From positions 620,001-684,000 of the forward strand of contig JAEMGR010000005.1 of NCBI GenBank assembly GCA_016458225.1: a stretch of 64,000 nucleotides of DNA, in the 5' to 3' direction. Source of the stretch: Myxococcaceae bacterium JPH2 (GTDB lineage: Bacteria > Myxococcota > Myxococcia > Myxococcales > Myxococcaceae). The notes beneath the pieces were generated by a model that had not been told where the DNA came from, made no database searches, and was given only the letters and a program-made list of their open reading frames with translations. A program made the position numbers and the translations under genes. Shown piece after piece: positions 1 to 8,648 of this stretch (position 1 is its first letter; each line of letters begins with the position of its first letter).

Positions 1-2904
1 CCGGAGTCGCAGCGCACGGTGGATGCGCTGAAGTCCGTGGATCTGGTGCCCGCGCGAGAGGCGCTCCTCACCGACGAGACGCGTCCCCGCGCGGAGGCCG
101 CCGCCCGCGAGGTGGCCGACCGCATCAACCTGCCCACCATCAAGCTGCGCGAGCGACTGGAGGCGCTGCGCGACGGTCTGCCGAGCTTCGGCCTGGAGGG
201 GCTGCTGCCTGGCTTCTTCGAGGGCGGGCTCGCCACCGTGTTCGACTACCTGCGCGCATGGGCCGAGGCCCCGGTCTTCTACCTGGATGACCCCGTGGCC
301 CTGGAGCGCGCGGGCGTGGAGCTGTGGGGCGAGTTGGAGCGCTCCGCCCAAGCCGCGGATGAGCGACAGGACCTCGCCTATCCGCCCGCGACGCACTTCC
401 TCGCGGCGACGGACGTGGCGAACGCGCTCCACGCGTTCCGCGTCCTGGAGGGAGGCGGCCTGTCCCTCATGCAGGGCGAGCCGCCAGTGCTGTTCCAGTT
501 CGGCTCGACCCACGACCTGCGCGACGCCATCCTCGCGCACCACGGCGAAGAGGGGGCGCTCACGCCGCTGGTGGACCGGCTGCGACAGTGGCGCGAGTCA
601 CGCGTGGCCAGCGTGGTGGCGTGCGGCACGCTGAGCCAGGCGGATCGGCTCAAGCGCTTGCTGTTGGATCGCGGCGTCATGGTGAAGCTGCACACTGAGC
701 CGCTCGGCGACCCCGAGGCGCTGTACGACCCGGCGGTGTGGGCCCACCTCTTCACGGGCGAGGTGAGCCAGGGCTTCGTGGATGGCGGCGGCGGGCTCGC
801 CGTCCTGGCGGACGAAGAGATTTTCGGCGTGCGGGCGCGCCGGCGCGTCAAGCGCAGCAAGAAGCTGGACGCGTTCGCGGCCGGGTTCGGAGACCTGAAG
901 GAGGGAGACCTCATCGTCCACTCCGACTTCGGCATCGGCCGCTACGCGGGCCTGACGAAGATGCAGGTGAACAACGTGCCAGGGGACTTCCTCGTCCTCG
1001 AGTACGCGGGGCGGGACAAAATCTATCTGCCCGTGGGCCGCATGCGGCTCATCCAGAAGTTCACCGGCGGCAATCCCGAGACGGTGCAGCTGGACAAGCT
1101 GGGCACCACGAGCTGGGAGAAGACGAAGAAGCGCGTCAAGGAGCAGCTGCTGAAGATGGCGGCGGAGCTCCTGCAGATCGCCGCCGCGCGCAAGGCGCAC
1201 CCCGGATACGCCTTCCAGGCACCGGACCGCTACTTCGCGCAGTTCGAAGCGGACTTCGAGTTCGACGAGACGCCCGACCAGGCCAAGGCCATCGAGGACG
1301 TGCTCGCGGACATGCAGAAGCCGGAGCCCATGGACCGGCTCGTCTGCGGCGACGTGGGCTACGGCAAGACCGAGGTGGCCATGCGCGCCGCGTTCAAGGC
1401 CGCGCTGGACCGCAAGCAGGTGGCGGTGCTGGTCCCCACCACGGTGCTGGCGCAGCAGCACTTCCTCTCGTTCAAGAAGCGCTTCAAGGACTACCCCGTC
1501 ACGGTGGAGGTCATCTCCGGACTCAAGAAGCCACCCGAGGTGCGCGACATCCTCAAGCGCGCCAAGGAGGGCAAGGTCGACATCCTCATCGGCACGCACA
1601 AGCTGCTCGCGGGCGATGTGACGTTCAAGGACCTGGGCCTGATGATTGTCGACGAGGAGCAGCGCTTCGGCGTGAAGCAGAAGGAGTCGCTCAAGCGGCT
1701 GCGCACGCAGGTGGACGTGCTCACGCTCACGGCCACGCCCATCCCTCGCACGCTGCACATGAGCATGTCCGGCGTGCGCGACATGAGCATCATCGCCACG
1801 CCGCCGCAGGACCGGCGCGCCATCCGTACCTTCGTGATGAAGTTCGAGCACCAGGTCATCAAGGACGCCATCGAGCGAGAGATTGCGCGCGGCGGCCAGG
1901 TGTTCTTCGTGCACAACCGGGTGGAGTCGCTCCCGTCCATCGAGCAGCTCCTGAAGGACCTGGTGCCTCAGGTGTCCTTCGGCGTCGCGCACGGACAGAT
2001 GGCCGAGGGGCAGCTCGAGAAGGTGATGCTGGAGTTCACCGAGAAGAAGTTCCAGGTGCTCCTGTGCACCAGCATCATCGAGAGCGGCATCGACATCTCC
2101 AGCGCCAACACGATGATCGTCAACCGGGCGGACCAGTTCGGTCTCGCGCAGCTCTACCAGCTCCGAGGCCGCGTGGGCCGCAGCAAGGAGCGCGCGTATG
2201 CGTACCTGCTGGTGCCGGGCCGCGCGGTGACGAAGGACGCGCAGCGCCGGCTGGAGGTGCTCCAGAACTTCACCGAGCTGGGCGCGGGCTTCTCCATCGC
2301 CAGCCATGACCTGGAGATTCGCGGAGCGGGCAACCTGCTGGGCGAGAAGCAGTCCGGAGCCATCGCGGAGATTGGCTTCGACATGTACGCGCAGCTCATG
2401 GAAGAGGCCGTGGCGGAGCTCCAGGGCCAGCCGCTCAAGGTGACGATTGAGCCGGACATCAACCTGATGATGTCCGCGCTCATCCCCGACGACTACGTGA
2501 GCGACGTGCACCAGCGCCTGGTGTTCTACAAGCGCTTCAGCCAGGCGAGTCACCCGGACGAGGTCACCGACCTGCGCGCCGAGCTGGTGGACCGCTACGG
2601 CGAGGCCCCCGACGAGGTGGACACCTTGTCCGAGGTCACCCTGCTGAAGATTGAAATGCGCGAGCTGCGGCTGCGCGGCCTCGAAGCGGGCCCAGGGCGA
2701 CTGGTGGTGACGCTGAGCGGAGATGCGCTCCTGGATGGCACGAAGGTGGCCATGCTGGTCCAGCGCTCGCGCGGCGTGTACCGGCTCACCCCGGACATGA
2801 AGCTCATCGTGCGCCTGCCGGAGAAGGTGCAGGGGCACGACGTGGTCGTCGAGGCCAAGAAGGTGCTGCGCGACCTGCACACCTGCGCGCTGCCGCAGGC
2901 GTGA
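1..2904 (+). CDS. mfd: Transcription-repair coupling factor Mfd (5' end missing)
   Basis: Mfd is an ATP-driven DNA translocase that removes RNA polymerase stalled at lesions and recruits UvrA. The frame is open from the first base, so the true start lies upstream; 967 residues are present of the roughly 1150-1200 usual for the family, so about the first 200 residues of the UvrB-like part are missing. Seen in order, counted from the window start: the polymerase-interacting module beginning near residue 300 (GDLIVHSDFGIGRYAGL), Walker A near 450 (GDVGYGKTE), a DEEQ box near 551 followed by RFGVKQKE, the TATPIPRTL motif near 578, and a C-terminal TRCF domain. The DEEQ box and TATPIPRTL distinguish it from RecG and UvrB. 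The convergent next gene ends 4 bases downstream. The family call is very safe; only the N-terminus is unknown. Confidence 0.97.
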   Translation, partial: PESQRTVDALKSVDLVPAREALLTDETRPRAEAAAREVADRINLPTIKLRERLEALRDGLPSFGLEGLLPGFFEGGLATVFDYLRAWAEAPVFYLDDPVALERAGVELWGELERSAQAADERQDLAYPPATHFLAATDVANALHAFRVLEGGGLSLMQGEPPVLFQFGSTHDLRDAILAHHGEEGALTPLVDRLRQWRESRVASVVACGTLSQADRLKRLLLDRGVMVKLHTEPLGDPEALYDPAVWAHLFTGEVSQGFVDGGGGLAVLADEEIFGVRARRRVKRSKKLDAFAAGFGDLKEGDLIVHSDFGIGRYAGLTKMQVNNVPGDFLVLEYAGRDKIYLPVGRMRLIQKFTGGNPETVQLDKLGTTSWEKTKKRVKEQLLKMAAELLQIAAARKAHPGYAFQAPDRYFAQFEADFEFDETPDQAKAIEDVLADMQKPEPMDRLVCGDVGYGKTEVAMRAAFKAALDRKQVAVLVPTTVLAQQHFLSFKKRFKDYPVTVEVISGLKKPPEVRDILKRAKEGKVDILIGTHKLLAGDVTFKDLGLMIVDEEQRFGVKQKESLKRLRTQVDVLTLTATPIPRTLHMSMSGVRDMSIIATPPQDRRAIRTFVMKFEHQVIKDAIEREIARGGQVFFVHNRVESLPSIEQLLKDLVPQVSFGVAHGQMAEGQLEKVMLEFTEKKFQVLLCTSIIESGIDISSANTMIVNRADQFGLAQLYQLRGRVGRSKERAYAYLLVPGRAVTKDAQRRLEVLQNFTELGAGFSIASHDLEIRGAGNLLGEKQSGAIAEIGFDMYAQLMEEAVAELQGQPLKVTIEPDINLMMSALIPDDYVSDVHQRLVFYKRFSQASHPDEVTDLRAELVDRYGEAPDEVDTLSEVTLLKIEMRELRLRGLEAGPGRLVVTLSGDALLDGTKVAMLVQRSRGVYRLTPDMKLIVRLPEKVQGHDVVVEAKKVLRDLHTCALPQA

Positions 2905-2908
2905 GGGC

Positions 2909-3487
2909 TCAGCTCACCGGCTGAACGAGGAAGCGCCCCGCGGCTTCGAGCGCGGGCGCGTCCTGCATGACCTCGCCCGGCTTGCTGCCATGGCCGATGA
3001 GCGCGCCCCGCCACCGCATCCCCAGATAGTCGGCGCTCAGCTTCAGCGTCAGGATGCTCGGCTGCTCGGCGCCCTCGTCATCTTCGCTGGAGTGCGCGGT
3101 GATGAGCGACAGCACCTTGCCCGCCATGCGCTCGCGGAAGCGCAGCTCGGGGCGCCGCATCCACCAGGACCAGTGGTCCAGGTAGAGCTTCGCGGGGGCC
3201 GGCAGGCTGTACCAATACACGGGCGCCACGAAGACAATCTCATCCGCCGCCAGCGTGCTCTCGGCCAGTGCGCTCGCGATAGGCCCCGGCGCGGAGTAGC
3301 CCCCTGGCGTGTGGCGGAGATCAAGGAAGGGCTCACGCTGGAGCGAATCCAGGCGAACCCAGTCCACCTGGGTGTTGGCGGGCAGCGCCTTCGCCGCGGA
3401 GCGGGCAAGCTGCTCGGCATTGCCCTGCTCTCGGGCGCTGGAGAGCAGGAACAGGACGCGGCGCGGGGACTCGGTGGGCTGGCTCAT
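2909..3487 (-). CDS. Flavodoxin-fold NAD(P)H-dependent oxidoreductase
   Basis: A 192-residue cytoplasmic protein with the flavodoxin-like fold of NAD(P)H-dependent FMN reductases and quinone reductases. Visible signs are the N-terminal beta strand and phosphate-loop region (RRVLFLLSSAREQGNAEQLA), the strand plus loop EIVFVAPVYWYSLPAPAKLYLDH typical of FMN-binding oxidoreductases, and no export signal. It should bind FMN and reduce quinones, azo compounds or flavin with NAD(P)H, but the substrate cannot be read. The ATG start lies 25 bases after the argE stop on the same strand, so the two are probably cotranscribed. The gene converges on mfd with a 4-base gap. Confidence 0.8.
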   Translation of the reverse strand: MSQPTESPRRVLFLLSSAREQGNAEQLARSAAKALPANTQVDWVRLDSLQREPFLDLRHTPGGYSAPGPIASALAESTLAADEIVFVAPVYWYSLPAPAKLYLDHWSWWMRRPELRFRERMAGKVLSLITAHSSEDDEGAEQPSILTLKLSADYLGMRWRGALIGHGSKPGEVMQDAPALEAAGRFLVQPVS

Positions 3488-3512
3488 GCGTCTCTTTTGC
3501 TAAAGGTCTGGC

Positions 3513-4655
3513 TTAGCGCGCGCAGCAGAAATGCTCGACCGCGCGCGCGAGCGCGGCCTCGCAGCGGACCAGGTCCTCGACGGGGACATACTCGCCGGTC
3601 TGGTGCGCCACGCGAATGTCTCCGGGGCCGAACACGACAGCCTCGGCGCCCAGCTGCGTGAGCTGAGGCGCCTCGGTGCCAAAGGGCACGGTCTCGGGGG
3701 CGTGGCCGCTGGCGTCGACGAGGAAGCGAACGACCTCCGCGTCCGCCGAGGTGTTGACGCCTCGGTCCGTGCGCACCACGCGGATGTGCGCCTCGAAGGC
3801 GGGCTCGTCGCGCACCAACTCCTGACGGATGCGCTCCAACAGTTCGCTCACGCGCTCCGGTGGCTGGTTCGGAATGGGGCGCCACTCGACGACGAAGCGG
3901 CACGCGCCCGGGATGATGTTCTTCGCCTTGCCGCCCTGGATGACGCCCACGTTGACGGTGGTGAACGGCGGCTGGAAGCCCTCGTCCACCTCTTCGCGCA
4001 GCACGGTGGTGGCGAGCTGCTCCAGGCGCTGGAGGAACCGGCCGGCGCGGAAGATGGCCGACGCGCCCGTGTCCGGATAGGCGCTGTGCCCTTCCTTGCC
4101 CAGCACCTCCACCTCGGCGAGGCAGTAGCCCTTGTTGGCGCGCACCGGGACGAGCCGGGTGGGCTCTCCGACGATGGCGTGCCGCGCGCGCCCCAGTCCC
4201 GCTTGCACGAGCTTCTTGGCGCCCACGAGGCCCACTTCCTCGTCGGCGGTCAGCACCACCATCAGGGGCGCGTTGAGCCTGGCCGCGTCCACGCGCGTGG
4301 CGGCGTGCAGGGCGCACGCGATGAAGCCCTTGGTGTCACAGGCGCCACGGCCGTAGAGGCGACCGTCGCGCTCGGTGAGTCGCAGCGCGTCCGTCCACGC
4401 CGCGTCGAAGGGAACGCAGTCCGAGTGGCCCACCAGCGCGAGCGACGCGCGGCCCGAGCCCCCCTTCACCGCGACGAGGTTGAACTTCTCCACGCCCGCG
4501 TCATCGGTGTACCGCTGCCGCTCGCAGGAGAAGCCCGCGGCCTCCAGCTTCGCCTGCGCATAGTCGATGAGCGGAGCATTGGGGCGCGAGGAAGTGGTGT
4601 CCAACGCCACCAGGTCCGTCAGGATGGCCCGCAGCGCGGGCAGCGTGTCGCTCAT
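3513..4655 (-). CDS. argE: Acetylornithine deacetylase (ArgE)
   Basis: Hydrolyses N-acetylornithine to ornithine and acetate in arginine synthesis. This is an M20 metallopeptidase-family protein of 380 residues, the usual ArgE length. Zinc-site motifs are in place: GHSDCVP near residue 76, GRGACDTKG near 100 and TADEEVG near 135, followed by GEPT near 161 and the dimerisation domain starting with KGYCLAEVEVLGKEGHSAYP. The start was chosen because GGAGGTC lies 6-12 bases upstream of this ATG. That ribosome site sits in the 3' arm of a 10-base inverted repeat (see 4662-4719). Other M20 enzymes such as DapE or carboxypeptidase G2 are possible, but the motif wording and length favour ArgE. The oxidoreductase downstream probably shares the transcript. 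Confidence 0.88.
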   Translation of the reverse strand: MSDTLPALRAILTDLVALDTTSSRPNAPLIDYAQAKLEAAGFSCERQRYTDDAGVEKFNLVAVKGGSGRASLALVGHSDCVPFDAAWTDALRLTERDGRLYGRGACDTKGFIACALHAATRVDAARLNAPLMVVLTADEEVGLVGAKKLVQAGLGRARHAIVGEPTRLVPVRANKGYCLAEVEVLGKEGHSAYPDTGASAIFRAGRFLQRLEQLATTVLREEVDEGFQPPFTTVNVGVIQGGKAKNIIPGACRFVVEWRPIPNQPPERVSELLERIRQELVRDEPAFEAHIRVVRTDRGVNTSADAEVVRFLVDASGHAPETVPFGTEAPQLTQLGAEAVVFGPGDIRVAHQTGEYVPVEDLVRCEAALARAVEHFCCAR

Positions 4656-4661
4656 GGGGAC

Positions 4662-4719
4662 GACCTCCGAGAGGCCTCATGCCACCGCTCGTGGCGCTAC
4701 GCCAGCCCCCTCGGAGGTC
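4662..4719 (-). promoter_or_regulatory. Inverted repeat that can mask the argE ribosome binding site
   Basis: Read on the minus strand, GACCTCCGAG (4719-4710) is followed 38 bases later by its perfect complement CTCGGAGGTC (4671-4662), which contains the argE Shine-Dalgarno sequence. The loop holds a smaller hairpin, GCCAC/GTGGC, at 4681-4695. The upstream arm starts 7 bases after the stop codon of the preceding lipoprotein gene. Pairing would hide the argE ribosome site, so the element could act as a translational switch or a processing/termination hairpin between two co-directional genes. The repeat is seen directly; the regulatory role is inference. Confidence 0.5.
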
Positions 4720-4725
4720 CCCCGC

Positions 4726-6198
4726 TCAGTGGGGCAAGCAGGCCAACGCGCGGCCCTCTCCCCTCGAGGGGAAGACCGAGTTGTCATCCGCTCCGGGCTT
4801 GCCCAGCCCTCGCAAGATCGCGGGCTGCGACGCGCTGACCCTGCCCACGTAGAAGACGCCGTCGTATCCCGCCGCGTTCGCGCCGCCCCACACGTGGACG
4901 AAAGGCCGCGCCCCGTTGTCCTTCCCCTTCGTCTCCTGGACACCACACGCCAGCTTGTCCTTCTTGCCCGTCCGGTCCACCGCGCAGATCCACGCAGTCC
5001 CGCTGTCGTAGGCCATGTCCAACGACACCACGCCCTTCAGCTTCTCCTTCAAGAGCAGCCCCATCGGACGGTAGCTCTCATCCCATGGCAGCCCGGCCTC
5101 TCTCCTTGAGTGCACGTTGCCGCTCACCACGAGGTGGAAGCGGTCTGCGTCCTGCTTCACGTGCTCCAGCACCGTCGCGGTCAGCGCATCCTCGCGCGCC
5201 TGGCCATTCAGCTTCGGGTGGTCATAGACAAACACCTTCACGTCCAGCCCCTGCGCGCGCAACAGCCGCAGTTGCTCCAGCATGTTCGCCACGGCCTCAC
5301 TGCCACGCCCATCCGGGTACGGGCTGCGCCAGAAGCCCGCGTCCATCAAACGCAGCCAGTCCTCCTCCTCGCCCTTGCTCGCGAGGAACGTCTCCATCCG
5401 CTGCTCGTTCTCCACCGGCAGCTCCAACCCCACCGACACCTTCACACCCGCCGAGGCCACCTGACACGCCGCCTGCGCGATGAACCGTGGCACCTCCTGC
5501 GTCCCGTGCAGCTCCCCCAACAGCAGGACGTTCCCCGCCACCGCGTGACGGCCCAGCCCCGCGATGGGAAGACCACACTCCGTCAGCTCGCGCGTCGCCG
5601 TCTTCGCGGCCTCCTGGGATACCGCCACGCCGTTCGACTTCGCGGGCTCCTCCACCTTCGCCAGCTTCGGCGCCACCGCGCTGTACACCTTCCACTCCAG
5701 CACCATGTCCCGCTGGCCCTGCGCCGACTCCGCCGAGATGCCCGTGTCTCCCGTGGGCACCTCCAGGCGATCTTCCAGGTCGGCCATTCCCATGAAGCCG
5801 TCGTCGGCGTTCCCCGTCACGGCGCGGTTCACGCCCCAGTCCAGCTCCTTGCCCGGGCGTGACAGCGTCTTGTTCGCGCTGCGCGTCACTCGGATGATCC
5901 ACAGCTTGCCGCGCGTGGGGGTCTCGCGCTTACCGATGACCATGTAGCTGTGCCAGAAGCCCGCGACCTTCGAGCCGCCAAACTCCGCGCGCCAGTCCGT
6001 CACCAGGACATAGCTGCCCTTGTCCTGACGGTAGTGCAGCCCCGCGTCCGTGAAGTACTGCTGGACCGAAGGCCAGACCTCTTCCAAGGGACGGTCATAG
6101 ATGGCCTCACGTTCGGGAAAGTCCAAGCCCCCCTGACGCGCGGCACACCCCGACAGCAGGCAGGCCACGGCCACTGCCAGCATCGACACAGAACGCAT
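4726..6198 (-). CDS. Lipoprotein with TIKI/EreA/ChaN-like C-terminal domain
   Basis: A 490-residue exported protein. The N-terminus is a lipoprotein signal (MRSVSMLAVAVACLLSGC, lipobox LSGC, Cys18). Residues about 30-140 (AIYDRPLEEVWPSVQQYF and following) resemble the BamC-type outer-membrane lipoprotein domain, a tentative match. From about residue 215 the sequence VLLLGELHGTQEVP followed by VGLELPVENEQ has the GE.H...E layout of the TraB/TIKI/EreA/ChaN superfamily, whose members are metal-dependent hydrolases or haem-binding proteins; a later SGNVHSRR fits another conserved histidine of that group. The likely location is the periplasmic face of a membrane. It lies upstream of argE on the same strand, 70 bases away. 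Substrate unknown. Confidence 0.65.
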   Translation of the reverse strand: MRSVSMLAVAVACLLSGCAARQGGLDFPEREAIYDRPLEEVWPSVQQYFTDAGLHYRQDKGSYVLVTDWRAEFGGSKVAGFWHSYMVIGKRETPTRGKLWIIRVTRSANKTLSRPGKELDWGVNRAVTGNADDGFMGMADLEDRLEVPTGDTGISAESAQGQRDMVLEWKVYSAVAPKLAKVEEPAKSNGVAVSQEAAKTATRELTECGLPIAGLGRHAVAGNVLLLGELHGTQEVPRFIAQAACQVASAGVKVSVGLELPVENEQRMETFLASKGEEEDWLRLMDAGFWRSPYPDGRGSEAVANMLEQLRLLRAQGLDVKVFVYDHPKLNGQAREDALTATVLEHVKQDADRFHLVVSGNVHSRREAGLPWDESYRPMGLLLKEKLKGVVSLDMAYDSGTAWICAVDRTGKKDKLACGVQETKGKDNGARPFVHVWGGANAAGYDGVFYVGRVSASQPAILRGLGKPGADDNSVFPSRGEGRALACLPH

Positions 6199-6397
6199 CT
6201 GTCTCCTCCGATTGGCGCGGCCCCGTGAGAACCTGAACGCCGGATGCGTCTGCGCATATCGCGCGCGCGTCTTTTTCAGCGTCCGCCAGCCCGTGCGCCT
6301 CGAGCAGCGCGAACATGGCGCTCATGCATCCGCTCCCCATCGGGCTGGGAGGATGCAACGAGCGCCAAGGCGGTCCTATCGGGCTCGCGTGACTCCT

Positions 6398-7780
6398 TCA
6401 GGAATACAACTTTCGCGCGAGCACCTGGAACGCCTGACCACTCTCGCGCGCCAGCGCATGGTGACCGTCGCGCACCACGCTGCGACCCGCGACCACCACA
6501 TCGCGGATCGCACCCGAGGACGCTCCGAACACGATGCCGGGCAACAACGACGTGGGGTCGGCACCCACCAGGGACGGGTGCTCCAGGTCCACGGTGAAGA
6601 AGTCCGCCGGATGCCCCGGCTCCAGCTTCCCCGTGCGCATCCCCAGACTCCGCGCGCCCTCCACCGTCGCCATGTCGAGCAGCCGCGACGCCAGCCCGTC
6701 CATGGTTCCCGAGCCCGGGTCGAGCACCGCGCGGCGCAGGCGGGCGAGCCGCAGGTGCTGCTCGACCTGCCGCGCCTCGTCCAAGAGGTCCACGAGGGTT
6801 TGACTGTCCGAGCCGAAGCTCACGTGCGCTCCCGCCGCCAGCAGCGCATCCGCGGGCACGATGCCGTCTCCCAGGTTGCGCTCGGTGGACGGGCACGCGC
6901 ACACCGTGGACCGCGACTGCCCCAGCATCGAGACCTCCGCGTCCGTCAGGTGCACGCCATGCACGGCCGTGAACAGGGGCCCCAGCAAGCCCACGTCCGC
7001 CAGCAGCTCCGTGGGGCGGCGCCCGTACTCGGCCAGCGAGGCTTCGATCTCCTTGGGCTGCTCCGCCACGTGCATGTGCACCGGCATCCCGCGCGGGCTC
7101 GACCGGGCCAGCGCCTCCAGCCACGCGCGCGGCACCGCTCGGACGCTGTGCGGCGCCAGCCCCACGCTCACCGCCGAGTCTCCGCGCACGGCGCTCGCCA
7201 GCGCTTCGGTGGTGGACAGGAAGGTGTCCACATCTGGATCGATGAACCGCCGCTGCCGCGGATTGGGAGGCACGCCGTGGCCCGCGCGCGCGTAGCCCAC
7301 GCGCAGCAGGCAGATGCGCAGGCCCACGTCTCGGGCCGCGCGGATGACCGCGTGCGCCAGCGCGTTGCGGTCCGCGTAGGGCGTGCCATCCGGTTGATGG
7401 TGCACGTAGTGGAACTCACCCACCGAGGTGATGCCCGCCAGCGCCATCTCCAGGAAGACCTGTCGCGACGCGACGTGGAGTTCCTCGGGCGTCAGGGCCT
7501 CCGCCGCGCGGTACATCGCCTCGCGCCAGGACCAGAAGTCATCCTGTCCGCGCCCTCCGGCCACGTACTCCGTGCGGCCTCGGATGAGTCGCTGGAAGGC
7601 ATGCGAGTGGCCGTTCACGAGCCCCGGCAACAAGGCGCGTCCCGGCAGGCGCACCACGCGAGCCCCGGGCCCCGCGTCCGCGAGGATGTCTCCCTGGGCG
7701 CTCACGGCCAGGGAGCGGCCCGCCTGGAAGCGGCCTTCGGTGTAGAGGAAATCCGGCTGGTAGACGGTGATGTCGCTCAC
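6398..7780 (-). CDS. hutF: Formimidoylglutamate deiminase (HutF)
   Basis: An amidohydrolase-superfamily enzyme of 460 residues that converts N-formimino-L-glutamate to N-formyl-L-glutamate and ammonia in histidine degradation. The metal-site motif GHSHAFQR near residue 57 is the HutF form of the usual HxH site. Further landmarks are GLAPHSVRAVP, the HMHVAEQ histidine pair near 232, and GSDSQTLVDLLDEARQVEQ near 322, where the metal-binding Asp lies. The C-terminal GHPADFFTVDLEHPSLVG closes the composite beta-sandwich typical of amidohydrolases. No other hut gene is seen within the window, so the pathway context is missing. Guanine or chlorohydrolase relatives are the main alternative, but the wording fits HutF best. 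Confidence 0.87.
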   Translation of the reverse strand: MSDITVYQPDFLYTEGRFQAGRSLAVSAQGDILADAGPGARVVRLPGRALLPGLVNGHSHAFQRLIRGRTEYVAGGRGQDDFWSWREAMYRAAEALTPEELHVASRQVFLEMALAGITSVGEFHYVHHQPDGTPYADRNALAHAVIRAARDVGLRICLLRVGYARAGHGVPPNPRQRRFIDPDVDTFLSTTEALASAVRGDSAVSVGLAPHSVRAVPRAWLEALARSSPRGMPVHMHVAEQPKEIEASLAEYGRRPTELLADVGLLGPLFTAVHGVHLTDAEVSMLGQSRSTVCACPSTERNLGDGIVPADALLAAGAHVSFGSDSQTLVDLLDEARQVEQHLRLARLRRAVLDPGSGTMDGLASRLLDMATVEGARSLGMRTGKLEPGHPADFFTVDLEHPSLVGADPTSLLPGIVFGASSGAIRDVVVAGRSVVRDGHHALARESGQAFQVLARKLYS

Positions 7781-7837
7781 GCGCGGCAGCGTATGTCAGG
7801 GCCTGGGGCCGCGCAGCAGCGGCGCGCGCCGGGAGCG

Positions 7838-8323
7838 TCAGGCGCTTGCCTCTTCGCCCTCTGATGTCGCGGCCCGCTCGCGCTCCCACGGACGGGTGCG
7901 CACCGCGTCGCGAATCCACAGCACGTGGCGCCGCTCGTCCTCGCGGTGCTTCTCGATGAGGCCCCGGACCGCCGGGCTCCAATCGAAGCGCAGCGCGAGT
8001 TCATAGGCGCGGTTGGAATATTCCTCGTTGCCGAGCATGGCCACCAGCGCGGCCTCGGTGCCCATCATGCTCGTCATCGCGGTGAGGCCCTTCATGGCCG
8101 TGCCCTTGAGGTCCGGCCGGAGCGACAGGGGTTCACCGCCGAACTGGATGATGACGGTGTTCAAGTCCTGCACGTGCCGAGCGTGGTCGATGCGGAAGTC
8201 GTTGAGACGCTCACGGACCAGCTGCTCGGCGATGCGGGAGATGGCGGCGTCATAGGCACCCACTGCATCCGCGTCGAGCTGGGCCAGGCTGCGCAGTCGG
8301 GCCACTTCTGACTTTTCGGCCAT
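7838..8323 (-). CDS. Ferritin-like four-helix protein
   Basis: A 161-residue all-helical protein of the ferritin-like superfamily, similar in layout to DUF2383/DUF892-type stress proteins. It has Asp/Glu and His residues spaced as in di-iron four-helix bundles: LDADAVGAYDAAI near 18-30, RIDHARHVQDL near 46-56, the segment GNEEYSNRAYELAL near 100, and EKHREDERRHVLWI near 125-138 with a repeated E..H pattern. Role unproven; iron binding or a structural role are both possible. ATG at 8323 is chosen over the GTG just before it because AAGGAG lies 7 bases upstream of the ATG. It is divergent from the EamA transporter gene, with 325 bases between the two starts. Confidence 0.7.
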   Translation of the reverse strand: MAEKSEVARLRSLAQLDADAVGAYDAAISRIAEQLVRERLNDFRIDHARHVQDLNTVIIQFGGEPLSLRPDLKGTAMKGLTAMTSMMGTEAALVAMLGNEEYSNRAYELALRFDWSPAVRGLIEKHREDERRHVLWIRDAVRTRPWERERAATSEGEEASA

Positions 8324-8648
8324 CACCCGCTCCTTCTCTTCATCTCATTCAGGCTCTCAGGCTCTCGACAATGTGAGGGGCCAGCAGCACACGGCCAACC
8401 CTCCCGCGAGGGCCAGACTCAGGTCGACCCAGGGCCAGGCGACCGAGCGGGATGGGCATGCTCGCGCGGGTCAGCGCGGGCGGCGAGCCAGGGAGCAAGC
8501 GCCCTCGCGCAGCGACACTCGACGGCCCGAGTCTCTGGGCGCATCAGCCATGAACTCCCAGGAAACCCAGCGAGCGCTCCGAGGGGTGGGCCGTGGGCGA
8601 CATCCCATCGTGCATGCCCAGAGGGCACGTGTTACTCCCGCGCCGCGC
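8324..8648. other. Divergent intergenic region with an 8-base tandem repeat
   Basis: A 325-base gap between the ferritin-like gene (leftward) and the EamA transporter gene (rightward). It holds a perfect tandem duplication of AGGCTCTC at 8351-8366, about 30 bases upstream of the ferritin-like start, where regulatory sites would be expected. The transporter reading frame stays open upstream through this stretch, but that part has no membrane helix and poor codon bias, so it is treated as untranslated. No clear sigma-70 promoter or hairpin was recognised. Confidence 0.4.

Noticed and set aside
598-2880. A 760-codon minus-strand frame antisense to mfd
   Set aside because: It is open only because of the high G+C of mfd; the product is His/Arg/Glu-rich without any recognisable motif, while the plus-strand frame has all Mfd motifs.
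8373-8648. Upstream extension of the EamA transporter by 92 residues
   Set aside because: The extension is hydrophilic and Arg-rich, and the usual first membrane helix begins only after the start at 8649.
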